From Bacillota bacterium (GTDB lineage Bacteria; Bacillota; Clostridia; Peptostreptococcales; Anaerovoracaceae), in contig JAFYIC010000093.1 of the NCBI GenBank assembly GCA_017538845.1, positions 1-7,445 of the forward strand: DNA of 7,445 nucleotides, in the 5' to 3' direction. The position numbers were made by a program, and so were the translations under genes. A model generated the notes under the pieces. The model had not been told where the DNA came from, ran no database searches, and saw nothing but the letters and a program-made list of their open reading frames with translations. Below, one piece after another: positions 1 through 6,626 of the stretch (the stretch's first letter is position 1; each line of letters starts with the position of its first letter).

Positions 1-1414
1 CGCTCATAGTAGCTATGTTATAAAGGGGCGCCGGCGAAAGCGGATCGTTGGGATTCTCGCTCTGTACCTTTTCCCAGTCTTTTGCCGATATGCCACCGGA
101 AAATTTGTTCGGGTCGTAGGCGGGATAACTGGCCATGGCCAGCACGTTTCCTGTCTTTACATCTATGGCTACCGCAGCTCCCGATCTGCAGTGGGAATAG
201 TGCCTGGAATATGTGAAACTGCCATATTTGCTCTTGAAGGTGCCGCCCTTTCTGGTGCATTCGATGCCCCGCTTCAGAGCGTCTTCAAGATCCTTCTGAA
301 GATCCAGATCAAGAGTAAGATAAAGGTCCTTTCCCTTTACCGGATCCGTCTGGCTGATGACACTGGTCACGTTGCCCCGCGAATCCACCTGCACTTTCTT
401 CACGCCGTCTTTGCCGTGGAGCACGTCCTCATATGAAGCCTCCACTCCGTTTCTGCCGATCAGATCCGTACTCTGATATCCCTTCTTGATGTACTCAGAC
501 TTTTCACTTTCCGAAATGGCTCCCATGTAGCCCAGTATATGTGCCGCTGTCTTGCCGCCCGGGTAGTATCTTCTCGTTTCCGTGGCCACTTCCACATTGC
601 TGAAATTCTCGCTTTCCTCCTCGATCCGGACGATAGTCATTTTTGAAACATTCTGCGCTACTGTAACGGGCATGTAGGACATATATCCCATGCTTTTGAG
701 TTCATTGCGCACTACCATGATCTCCCGCGCTTTTCTGTCACTGAGAGATTTGTCGATCTCCATCTGTTCCCGTATCTCACGGAAAGCTTTCTTCGCCGAA
801 AGGCCCTTGTCGAGACCGTACTTTTCCATGAAGGCGTCTTTTTCCACGTCAGCCGTGTATTCCATCCTTGCCACGGTTATCTCCGGATATTTGTTGTATT
901 TGTTCTGGAGCTCCTTCTGGGCCTGGACGTCCGTCAGGTCGCTGCCTATGTTATATGTCTTTCTGAGATGAGCAAAAGCTTCCTTGGCCGAGTAATCATA
1001 GGGAATATTCTCCGACTTCTGCCACTTTCTCCTGTCCTTTTCGTAGGTGTAGTAGTATTTGCCGGAGTCCGATATCTTAATGGGGAAATTGTCGTAGTAT
1101 TTATCGCCGTTAGTTTCGAAAATGGCCAAAAGCCTTGAAATCTGGTCATTGAGAGTCTTCGCGTCGGCCTTTCCCCTGTTGATATTCACGGAGAAAGTGT
1201 GCTTGTTTCCCGCAAGGACTTTGCCGTTTCTGTCCAGGATCTCACCCCTCGGCGCAGCAGTATATATCTCTTTTGTGCTGTTGTTTTCAGCAGCCTCGGA
1301 CCACTTGTCCTCCTGCAATACAGTCAGCACAAAAAGCCTGATGATGAGGATCAGCATCAGGATGCCTATGAATACCAAAAGCGGCATATATCTGGTTTCT
1401 TCGGCTTTTCTCAT
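1..1414 (-). CDS. mrdA: Penicillin-binding protein 2 (elongation transpeptidase), 3' end beyond window
   Basis: This open frame starts at ATG 1414 and runs off the left edge, giving 471 complete codons. PBP2 is a membrane-anchored D,D-transpeptidase that crosslinks peptidoglycan during cell elongation with MreBCD and a SEDS glycosyltransferase. A short cytoplasmic end and one hydrophobic segment (about residues 10-33) are followed by the PBP-dimer domain signature APRGEILDRNG (54-64). The pre-catalytic motif GRNGVEASYED (330-340) follows, then the first part of the transpeptidase domain, SGAAVAIDVKTGNVLAMASY (411-430) and YDPNKF. The catalytic SxxK motif should lie just beyond the window edge, so the active site cannot be checked. 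The start overlaps the mreD stop as ATGA, which suggests translational coupling; the Shine-Dalgarno is weak. The dimer domain is long, as in clostridial PBP2s, and contains an internal repeat (residues 142-165 and 206-229). The family call is firm; the gene name follows from the mreD neighbour. Confidence 0.93.
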   Translation of the reverse strand, partial: MRKAEETRYMPLLVFIGILMLILIIRLFVLTVLQEDKWSEAAENNSTKEIYTAAPRGEILDRNGKVLAGNKHTFSVNINRGKADAKTLNDQISRLLAIFETNGDKYYDNFPIKISDSGKYYYTYEKDRRKWQKSENIPYDYSAKEAFAHLRKTYNIGSDLTDVQAQKELQNKYNKYPEITVARMEYTADVEKDAFMEKYGLDKGLSAKKAFREIREQMEIDKSLSDRKAREIMVVRNELKSMGYMSYMPVTVAQNVSKMTIVRIEEESENFSNVEVATETRRYYPGGKTAAHILGYMGAISESEKSEYIKKGYQSTDLIGRNGVEASYEDVLHGKDGVKKVQVDSRGNVTSVISQTDPVKGKDLYLTLDLDLQKDLEDALKRGIECTRKGGTFKSKYGSFTYSRHYSHCRSGAAVAIDVKTGNVLAMASYPAYDPNKFSGGISAKDWEKVQSENPNDPLSPAPLYNIATMS

Positions 1415-1911
1415 AGGTAATACCTGCTCTTTTTCTTTCTCTTTCTGTACTTCATGACTACGAAGAACGCGACGAGTCCGATGATCAGATCATATATGAT
1501 CAGGACAGGCAGGTTCTTAAGCATAAGCATCAGAGATCCTTCCGCCGGACTTACTGCGTAAATGATCCACTGCACCAGGCTGCAGAGCAGCGTCCCTGCC
1601 GCAAGCACTCCTGCCAGCGGAAGCGGGTTTTCCCTGTTGAAAAACCTGCTTGCAAACATGACCGCAATACCTGTCAGAAGCATCGACAGAGCGTAAATCC
1701 CCACATACGGGGAAAGCAGCAGATCATGGAGAAGCGCAAATGCCGTGCCGCATATGATCACCGGATAGCAGTCCGTGTACATGTAGCACAAAACTATGGT
1801 CAGGACCAGTATCAGGTCGGGACCGGTGCCCATTACCGCTATGTTGTTCGCAAAAGTTATCTGGAGTAAAAACGCAGCCGCGTATGCAATGATAATGTTC
1901 CGTATACTCAT
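1411..1911 (-). CDS. mreD: Rod shape-determining membrane protein MreD
   Basis: This encodes 166 residues and is almost entirely hydrophobic. MreD is an integral membrane partner of MreC and MreB in the elongation complex. Hydrophobic stretches lie at about residues 4-22, 31-49, 50-66, 70-88, 98-120 and 131-155, so five or six membrane segments are likely. The stretch HDLLLSPYVGIYAL (62-75) fits the weakly conserved central part of MreD. The tail is strongly basic (KYRKRKKKSR), which by the positive-inside rule suggests a cytoplasmic C-terminus. The start ATG at 1911 overlaps the mreC TGA by four bases (ATGA) with GGTGAT just upstream, and its own TGA overlaps the PBP2 start in the same way. 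MreD is poorly conserved in sequence, so the call rests on size, topology and its position between mreC and PBP2; these together leave little doubt. Confidence 0.92.
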   Translation of the reverse strand: MSIRNIIIAYAAAFLLQITFANNIAVMGTGPDLILVLTIVLCYMYTDCYPVIICGTAFALLHDLLLSPYVGIYALSMLLTGIAVMFASRFFNRENPLPLAGVLAAGTLLCSLVQWIIYAVSPAEGSLMLMLKNLPVLIIYDLIIGLVAFFVVMKYRKRKKKSRYYL

Positions 1912-2723
1912 ATTATCACCGCCACTATGCCGGCAGAGAAGAATTCCTCATCAGGTTCAACTGTGATCTCTTTGTTCTGCGTATTCGTATTGAAATCAAC
2001 TTTTGTTACGGTTCCTATGGTAAGCCCTCCCGGGTAATCCCCGATACCGGACGTGACGATCTTATCGCCTTTCTTTACGTCTGCTTTCACCTCGAACATA
2101 TATCCCGAAAGGCCCGATTCGCCGTCGCCGCTTACGATGCCCATGGTCTTGCGGTCTCTGGCAAGTCTGAAGCTTACCTTGCTGTTTTCATTGATTATGG
2201 ATCTTACTTTCGCCCATCCGCGTCCGGCCTCATCTACTCTTCCTATCAGACCGCCGCTGCAGAGCACCGCGTCGCCTTTCTTTATCCCGGCTTCCGTACC
2301 CTTGTTCACAGTGAACACGTTCATCCACCCGGAACTGTCCATAGCCGCTATATCGCAGGTCACCGCGTCGCTGTGTTTCAGTTCGTCATGCGACAGGAAC
2401 TCTCGGAGCTTTTTAAGTTCTGCGTACTCGTCCTTTTCCAGCCTGAGATCGCTGTTTTCCTTCTTAAGGTCGCTGATCTGCTTTTTCAGATCTTTGTTTT
2501 CCTTGAGGACGTCTTTGTACTCAAATATACCCCTGAATCCGTCTTTGATGCCGTTTGCCGCGAATTTCAGAGGTTTTGTTACTGTTGAAACAGCCGTATT
2601 TATTGCTTTTCCTACCGGTGATGAATCGCCTGCGCCGGCAAAGGAGCCGGCTATAACGAACAGCAGCGCCACTATTATAACGATAATGACCGTTGCCGCC
2701 TTATGCGTCCTGATCCACTTCAT
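1908..2723 (-). CDS. mreC: Rod shape-determining protein MreC
   Basis: This encodes 271 residues, within the usual size range. MreC is a bitopic membrane protein whose extracytoplasmic part assembles and links MreB filaments inside to PBP2 outside. An N-terminal membrane anchor (about residues 10-30) is followed by a charged heptad-like region (about 68-110, rich in K, E, L and D) that is probably the dimerising coiled coil. The two-part beta domain comes next, with the conserved pattern SGWMNVFTVNKGTEAGIKKG (131-150), GGLIGRVDEAG (157-167) and VTSGIGDYPGGLTIGTV (223-239). The start at 2723 lies 23 bp after the mreB stop. The preceding GGGATGAT is only a fair Shine-Dalgarno and sits close to the ATG, so translation may depend partly on coupling with mreB. 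Another ATG at 2730 is out of frame. The last codons overlap the mreD start. Confidence 0.97.
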   Translation of the reverse strand: MKWIRTHKAATVIIVIIVALLFVIAGSFAGAGDSSPVGKAINTAVSTVTKPLKFAANGIKDGFRGIFEYKDVLKENKDLKKQISDLKKENSDLRLEKDEYAELKKLREFLSHDELKHSDAVTCDIAAMDSSGWMNVFTVNKGTEAGIKKGDAVLCSGGLIGRVDEAGRGWAKVRSIINENSKVSFRLARDRKTMGIVSGDGESGLSGYMFEVKADVKKGDKIVTSGIGDYPGGLTIGTVTKVDFNTNTQNKEITVEPDEEFFSAGIVAVII

Positions 2724-2746
2724 ATATCATCCCGCCCCGAAAAAAA

Positions 2747-3784
2747 TTATCTGTACTTGGCCTTGGCGTAAAGCTTGAGTTTTTCAACATCCTCGAGGCT
2801 TTTACCTGTTCCCAGAGCCACCGCTTCGAAGGCGTTTTCAGCGACACTGACTTCCATTCCTGTCTTCTGCTCTATGAGCTTGTCAAGATTCTTTATGAGA
2901 CCGCCGCCGCCGGAAAGCACCATTCCGTGTTCTGCAATGTCAGCCGCCACTTCAGGAGGCGCCTTCTCTATAGTTCCCTTTATGGCATCCACGACCATAT
3001 CCATGGATTCTCTGAGTGCTTCTTCCATATCCTGATTGGTGACCTCTATTGTCTTCGGAAGTCCTGATACTGCGTCTCTTCCGCTGGCATGGGCCGTTTC
3101 CAATATCGGCTTGCCCTTTTCGTCCTTGTCCACGATGGCGCAGCCTATCTCTATTTTGAGATTCTCTGCGGTCTTCTCACCTATGAGCAGGCCGTATTTT
3201 TTCCTCATATACTGGAGAACAGCGTCGTTGAACCTGTCTCCCGCGTAACGGAGCGAAGTGCTTGTAACTATGCCGCCCAGAGCAACGATTGCTATATCCG
3301 ACGTACCTCCGCCTATATCAGCAACCATGCTGGCACTTGATGAATCAACGTCAAGGCCCGCGCCGATAGCCGCCGCCATAGGTTCGTCAAGTATATACAC
3401 TTCCTTTGCGCCCATCTGACGCACTACTTCTTCAACAGCACGTTTTTCCACTTCCGTAACGCCGCTGGGTACGCCGACTACGACTCTGAGCGAAAGTTTC
3501 TTTTCGTTCACCGCTCTTGTGATGAACTGCTTCAGCATCTCAGCCGTCATGTCAAAGTCGGAAATAACGCCGTCTTTCAGCGGTCTTACTACTGACAGTA
3601 CCGCCGGGGCTTTTCCGATCATTTCCTTGGCCGGTGCTCCCGTTGCCACCACGTTGCCGTTTCTGTTGTCGACAGCTATTACGGTCGGCTCATTGAGCAC
3701 TATCCCCTGATCCTTTATGTAAATCAGAGTATTGGCCGTTCCAAGGTCGATACCCATGTCTTTTGTGAAAAAATTGAATGCCAT
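2747..3784 (-). CDS. mreB: Rod shape-determining protein MreB (bacterial actin)
   Basis: This encodes 345 residues, the normal MreB length. MreB is a cytoplasmic actin-fold ATPase that forms membrane-bound filaments orienting the wall-elongation machinery. All ATP-site elements are visible: phosphate-1 loop DMGIDLGTANTLIY (9-22), the connect-1 segment DEPMAAAIGAG (133-143), phosphate-2 loop VADIGGGTSDIAIV (154-167) and adenosine motif GMVLSGGGGLIKNLDKLI (287-304). The hydrophobic N-terminal start MAFNFF could contribute to membrane contact; this is an inference. A textbook Shine-Dalgarno (GGAGG at 3792-3796, 7 nt before the ATG) fixes the start at 3784. The gene follows radC after 29 bp and precedes mreC by 23 bp. 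Mbl and MreBH paralogues look alike, but mreC and mreD directly downstream support MreB proper. Confidence 0.98.
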   Translation of the reverse strand: MAFNFFTKDMGIDLGTANTLIYIKDQGIVLNEPTVIAVDNRNGNVVATGAPAKEMIGKAPAVLSVVRPLKDGVISDFDMTAEMLKQFITRAVNEKKLSLRVVVGVPSGVTEVEKRAVEEVVRQMGAKEVYILDEPMAAAIGAGLDVDSSSASMVADIGGGTSDIAIVALGGIVTSTSLRYAGDRFNDAVLQYMRKKYGLLIGEKTAENLKIEIGCAIVDKDEKGKPILETAHASGRDAVSGLPKTIEVTNQDMEEALRESMDMVVDAIKGTIEKAPPEVAADIAEHGMVLSGGGGLIKNLDKLIEQKTGMEVSVAENAFEAVALGTGKSLEDVEKLKLYAKAKYR

Positions 3785-3813
3785 TTGCTTTCCTCCATTG
3801 CTTATCTCTTCAG

Positions 3814-4491
3814 TCAGAACAGGCCTTCACGCCTGAGACTGACAAATATCCCGTCTCCGATAATTATGTGATCCAGCACGTTTATCCCCAGTATTTTCCC
3901 CGCTTCCGAAAGCCTGCTGGTAGTCACTATGTCTTCTTTACTCGGCTCCGGATCGCCGCTGGGATGGTTGTGTACCAGTATCACTGCCGCAGCGCTTCTC
4001 CTCACCGCCGGGCTGAACACCTCTCTCGGGTGCACCACCGCGGAGCACAGGTCACCCACGGCGATATTCTCATTTTGTATCACTTCGCCCTTGGCGTTCA
4101 CCATGAGCACGTTGAAATGCTCCTTCCTGTAATAGCGCATATCCTCCATGAATATTCCCGCTATCTCCGAAGCGCTGGTGATCTTTGGCCGTATCTCCTT
4201 TTTAGTCTTTGCGGCTCTCTTTCCAAGCTCTACAGCGGCCATAAGCTGACATGCTTTGGCCTTTCCCACACCTTTGATCTGCTGGAGTTCCTCCGGCGTA
4301 CATTCGCCGAGGAAAAGTATTCCCCTCCGGTCGGCGCTGAGTACATCTCCCGCCAGTTCCAGCGCGGTCCTTTCCTTCGTGCCGGTGTGAAGCAGTATTG
4401 CTATGAGTTCCACGTTGCTCAGGGTCGAAACTCCCTCGCTCAGGAGCCTCTCTCTCGGTCTTTCCTGTGAAGGCATTTTTTCTATTGCCAT
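3814..4491 (-). CDS. radC: RadC family JAMM-domain protein (UPF0758)
   Basis: This encodes 225 residues, a normal full-length RadC. Despite its name, the family is not shown to be a DNA repair enzyme; the JAMM/MPN+ fold suggests a zinc-dependent hydrolase. The N-terminal half has a helix-hairpin-helix-like DNA-binding segment (LQQIKGVGKAKACQLMAAVE, 69-88). The C-terminal JAMM domain keeps the full metal signature: likely catalytic Glu124 in KEHFNVLMVN, then His174-x-His176, Ser184 and Asp187 in HNHPSGDPEPSKED. An active metal site is therefore expected. The start is ATG 4491 with GGAG at 4497-4500; an in-frame TGA just upstream rules out a longer form. It is the first gene of the unit and precedes mreB by 29 bp, the usual Bacillota radC-mreB order. 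A possible 9-codon ORF overlaps its start. Confidence 0.96.
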   Translation of the reverse strand: MAIEKMPSQERPRERLLSEGVSTLSNVELIAILLHTGTKERTALELAGDVLSADRRGILFLGECTPEELQQIKGVGKAKACQLMAAVELGKRAAKTKKEIRPKITSASEIAGIFMEDMRYYRKEHFNVLMVNAKGEVIQNENIAVGDLCSAVVHPREVFSPAVRRSAAAVILVHNHPSGDPEPSKEDIVTTSRLSEAGKILGINVLDHIIIGDGIFVSLRREGLF

Positions 4492-4511
4492 ATAGTCTCC
4501 TCATCACGCAT
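4482..4511 (-). CDS. Possible 9-residue leader peptide overlapping the radC start
   Basis: The frame ATG 4511 to TAG 4482 would encode MRDEETIWQ. It has a better Shine-Dalgarno (AAGGAG, 4519-4524, 7 nt from the ATG) than radC itself, and it covers both the radC Shine-Dalgarno and the radC ATG in another frame. Ribosomes ending at 4482 would stop 7 to 9 bases inside radC, which would allow termination-reinitiation coupling. There is no run of codons for one amino acid and no visible attenuator hairpin, so classical attenuation is not suggested. The site could equally be a chance ATG near a purine-rich stretch. Confidence 0.2.
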   Translation of the reverse strand: MRDEETIWQ

Positions 4512-4553
4512 GACGAAGCTCCTTTTTCAACCCGCATCTGCTCGATAAGGCAA

Positions 4554-4567
4554 AGTATATTGTAACA
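4554..4567 (-). promoter_or_regulatory. Probable promoter -10 region for radC-mreBCD-mrdA
   Basis: On the minus strand TGTTACAAT (4559-4567) is an extended -10 element (TG, one base, TACAAT), overlapped by a second -10-like hexamer TATACT (4554-4559). No good -35 is present at 16-18 bp; the corresponding bases are the T-rich tail of the preceding terminator. The site lies between the DUF1015 terminator and radC, where a promoter is needed, and would give a leader of about 55-60 nt. It is inferred from sequence only. Confidence 0.5.
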
Positions 4568-4579
4568 TATATAGGCAAT

Positions 4580-4621
4580 AAAAAACAGCCGGATTTCGTG
4601 CTTTGTCCGAAACTCCGGCTG
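4580..4621 (-). terminator. Intrinsic terminator after the DUF1015 gene
   Basis: CAGCCGGA (4586-4593) pairs perfectly with TCCGGCTG (4614-4621). The stem extends by TTTCG/CGAAA (4594-4598 with 4608-4612) across one bulged C at 4613, leaving a 9-nt loop. On the minus strand the hairpin is followed directly by six T (4580-4585). It starts 36 bp after the DUF1015 stop and separates that unit from radC. Confidence 0.93.
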
Positions 4622-4657
4622 CCTGAAAACTAACTCTGTATCATATGCCAGAACGGG

Positions 4658-5899
4658 TTATATCTCGTGGATGAAAAGCCCGCTTCCAAGCTTTGGCTCG
4701 AACCATGTGGACTTAGGCGGCATTACCAGACCGTTGTCCGATACGCTCATCAGATCCGATATCTCCACAGGATATACGGCGAATGCAACTGTCATATCCT
4801 CATGGCATCTCTTTTCAAGTCCTTCAAGACCTCTGATACCTCCGACGAAATCTATCCGTTTGTCGGTCCTCGGATCTTCGATACCAAGGATCGGTCCCAG
4901 AAGATTTTCCTGCAGTACGGAAACATCCAGAGCTCCGATGACATCGTCCGGTATTATCTCATCCTTCGCTGTGACTTTGTACCATTTGTCATCCAGGAAC
5001 ATGCCGAAAACATGCTTGGCTTCCGGTCTGTACGGCTCTGTGCCTTTTTCTTCGACTGTGAATCCGGCTTTCTCTATTGCTGCAATAAATCCTTCCTTAT
5101 CGTTGCCGTTCAGGTCCTTCACTACCCTGTTATAGTCGAATACGTGAAGGTCCTTGTCCGGGAATATGACAGCCATGAAGAAGTTGAACTCCTCATCGCC
5201 GGAATAGCCCGGATTTTCTTCTCTTCTCTTGAGTCCCACTTTGCACGCGGAAGCGCTCCTGTGATGACCGTCGGCGATGTACATGGCCGGGATGTATTCG
5301 AAAAGTCCGCACAGTCCCTTTACCACTTCATCATCGTTGACTACCCAGAGTATGTGCTGTATGCCGTCAGATGTGGTGACGTCGTATTCAGGATCATGAT
5401 TGCTGATCCAGGACTCAACTATCACATCTATTCTCTTGTCGTCTCTGTATGTGAGGAACACAGGCTCAGTATTGGCGCTGCACACGTCGAAATGATTGAT
5501 CCTGTCTATTTCTTTTTCCACTCTCGTGAATTCGTGCTTTTTTATGGTGTTGTTCTGATACTCATCCACCGATACGCAGCCTACGATACCGGTCTGAACG
5601 CGGCCTTCCATGATCTGTCTGTATATGTAGAGTGCCGGCTTGTCCTCTCTTAAAAAAACTCCCTTATCCACGTATCCTGCTATGTTGTCTCTTGCCTTTT
5701 CATATACGCTTCTGTCATAGGCGTCTTCCTGCTCTGGCATATCTATCTCCGCCCTGCATATGTGAAGGAAACTGTAAGGGTTTCCCTCGGCCATTTCCGA
5801 CGCTTCCTTACGGTTCATTACGTCGTATGGGAGTGATATGACTTTGTCTGCGTATTTCTTGTCCGGCCGCAGAGCCCTGAATGGTCTTACTGTAGACAT
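4658..5899 (-). CDS. DUF1015 family conserved protein of unknown function
   Basis: This encodes 413 residues, the usual full length for DUF1015 (PF06245). Family hallmarks are the N-terminal VRPFRALRPD (4-13) with PYDVMN (24-29), the highly conserved central motif YIADGHHRSASA (207-218), and the C-terminal end MPPKSTWFEPKL (393-404) followed by GSGLFIHEI. There is no signal peptide or membrane segment, so it should be cytoplasmic. The function is not established. The DGHHR motif resembles the G-x-(H/R)-R-x-x-A signature of ParB/sulfiredoxin-like folds, some of which are nucleotide-dependent serine kinases; this is a resemblance, not proof. From memory, DUF1015 genes in Clostridia often sit beside serine biosynthesis genes (serA, serC), but here the upstream genes are cmk and nrdR. 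Start ATG 5899 has GGAG at 5911-5914 with a rather long 11-nt spacing. A terminator follows, making it the last gene of the unit. Confidence 0.93.
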   Translation of the reverse strand: MSTVRPFRALRPDKKYADKVISLPYDVMNRKEASEMAEGNPYSFLHICRAEIDMPEQEDAYDRSVYEKARDNIAGYVDKGVFLREDKPALYIYRQIMEGRVQTGIVGCVSVDEYQNNTIKKHEFTRVEKEIDRINHFDVCSANTEPVFLTYRDDKRIDVIVESWISNHDPEYDVTTSDGIQHILWVVNDDEVVKGLCGLFEYIPAMYIADGHHRSASACKVGLKRREENPGYSGDEEFNFFMAVIFPDKDLHVFDYNRVVKDLNGNDKEGFIAAIEKAGFTVEEKGTEPYRPEAKHVFGMFLDDKWYKVTAKDEIIPDDVIGALDVSVLQENLLGPILGIEDPRTDKRIDFVGGIRGLEGLEKRCHEDMTVAFAVYPVEISDLMSVSDNGLVMPPKSTWFEPKLGSGLFIHEI

Positions 5900-5927
5900 T
5901 TTCTGTTTATCTCCTTCTTACCGACCG

Positions 5928-5994
5928 CATCATGCGTTTTTTATCTTATTCAGAAACTGCCCGCATCATCATGCGTTTTTTATCTTATTCAGAA
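5928..5994. repeat. Exact 28-bp direct repeat, one copy forming the cmk 3' end
   Basis: Positions 5928-5955 and 5967-5994 are identical over 28 bp, offset 39 bp (13 codons). The right copy contains the last codons of cmk (LNKIKNA) and its stop. The left copy lies wholly in the cmk-DUF1015 spacer in the same reading frame, but after two consecutive TGA codons. Similarity continues a few bases further if an extra 3-bp unit (CAT on the plus strand) in the right copy is allowed for. It looks like a recent tandem duplication rather than a mobile element, as there are no inverted ends. Confidence 0.95.
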
Positions 5995-6625
5995 TATGAT
6001 CTCTGACTTCTTCTATGGACATGTAGGTCGTATCGACTTCTTCGGCGTCATCAGCCTTTTTCAGCGGATCCAGCTCCCTGTGGCTGTCATCGTAATCCCG
6101 CTTGTTGATATCGGCAAGTACCTGGTCATAATCGGCTTCCATGCCTTTGGCGATCATTTCCTCGTAACGCCTCTTGGCTCTTTCTTCCGGAGTCGCCGTG
6201 AGAAAGATCTTGAACTCCGCGTCCGGAAGCACGTTGGTCCCGATGTCACGTCCGTCCATGATCACGTTTTTCCTGCTGCCTATGGCCCTCTGAAGTTCGA
6301 CAAGTTTTGCTCTCACTTCCGGAAGCGCTGAGCATGCAGACGCCATCTTAGTCACTTCAGGAGTCCTGATCATGTCATCCACATTTTCCCCGTCAAGAAA
6401 AACACTGCCTCCCGAAAAATCTATGTCAGTGCGCCCCAGCATATCTCTCAGAGGATCCGAAGAAACTGCTTCGATACCTTCCCGGAGCATCTTATATCCG
6501 CAGGCTCTGTACATTGCGCCCGTGTCGATATAATCAAGACCCAGCTCTTTCGCAACGGCTTTGGCAATAGTGCTCTTACCTGCTCCGCTGGGTCCGTCTA
6601 TCGCTACTCTGATCAATCCCTGCAT
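5969..6625 (-). CDS. cmk: Cytidylate kinase (CMP/dCMP kinase)
   Basis: This encodes 218 residues, typical of the short bacterial form. Cmk transfers phosphate from ATP to CMP or dCMP in the cytoplasm, feeding CDP to ribonucleotide reductase and to CTP synthesis. The P-loop GPSGAGKST (11-19) lies at the N-terminus. YIDTGAMYR (32-40) is the conserved CMP-site segment, MDGRDIGTNVLPDA (123-136) the central signature, and AKRRYEEM (140-147) the lid start. The C-terminal RDYDDSHRELDPLKKADDAE (166-185) carries the Arg and Asp pattern of nucleotide binding. The start at 6625 is one base from the nrdR TAG, with an AAGGGA Shine-Dalgarno inside the end of nrdR, so the two genes are co-transcribed and probably translationally coupled. 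Its last 28 bp or so are duplicated downstream. In many Bacillota cmk sits beside rpsA or ispH; the nrdR partnership here is less usual. Confidence 0.97.
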   Translation of the reverse strand: MQGLIRVAIDGPSGAGKSTIAKAVAKELGLDYIDTGAMYRACGYKMLREGIEAVSSDPLRDMLGRTDIDFSGGSVFLDGENVDDMIRTPEVTKMASACSALPEVRAKLVELQRAIGSRKNVIMDGRDIGTNVLPDAEFKIFLTATPEERAKRRYEEMIAKGMEADYDQVLADINKRDYDDSHRELDPLKKADDAEEVDTTYMSIEEVRDHILNKIKNA

Positions 6626-6626
6626 A

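Noticed and set aside
2053..2778. A plus-strand open frame of 241 codons opposite mreC.
   Set aside because: It is rich in Ser, Phe and Leu, as expected from the complement of the Lys- and Glu-rich coiled coil of MreC. It has no independent support.
3778..4470. A plus-strand open frame of 230 codons opposite radC.
   Set aside because: RadC on the minus strand shows a complete JAMM motif and a good start; the antisense frame has no start signals or recognisable domain.
4202..4537. A minus-strand open frame starting 46 bp upstream of radC in another frame (111 codons).
   Set aside because: It shares the strand with radC but the wrong frame, lacks a Shine-Dalgarno at 4537, and its translation is low-complexity and charged with no family resemblance.
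4667..5653. A long open frame on the plus strand opposite the DUF1015 gene (328 codons).
   Set aside because: It lies wholly antisense to a gene with clear family motifs, has no ribosome site or promoter, and its translation resembles no known family. It reflects codon use on the other strand.
5962..5981. Plus-strand terminator-like hairpins, CGCAT-CATC-ATGCG followed by six T, and a shorter version at 5927-5942.
   Set aside because: The T-runs are the complement of the AAA-rich cmk codons, the stems are only 4-5 bp, and there is no plus-strand gene to terminate. On the transcribed strand the hairpin is not followed by T.
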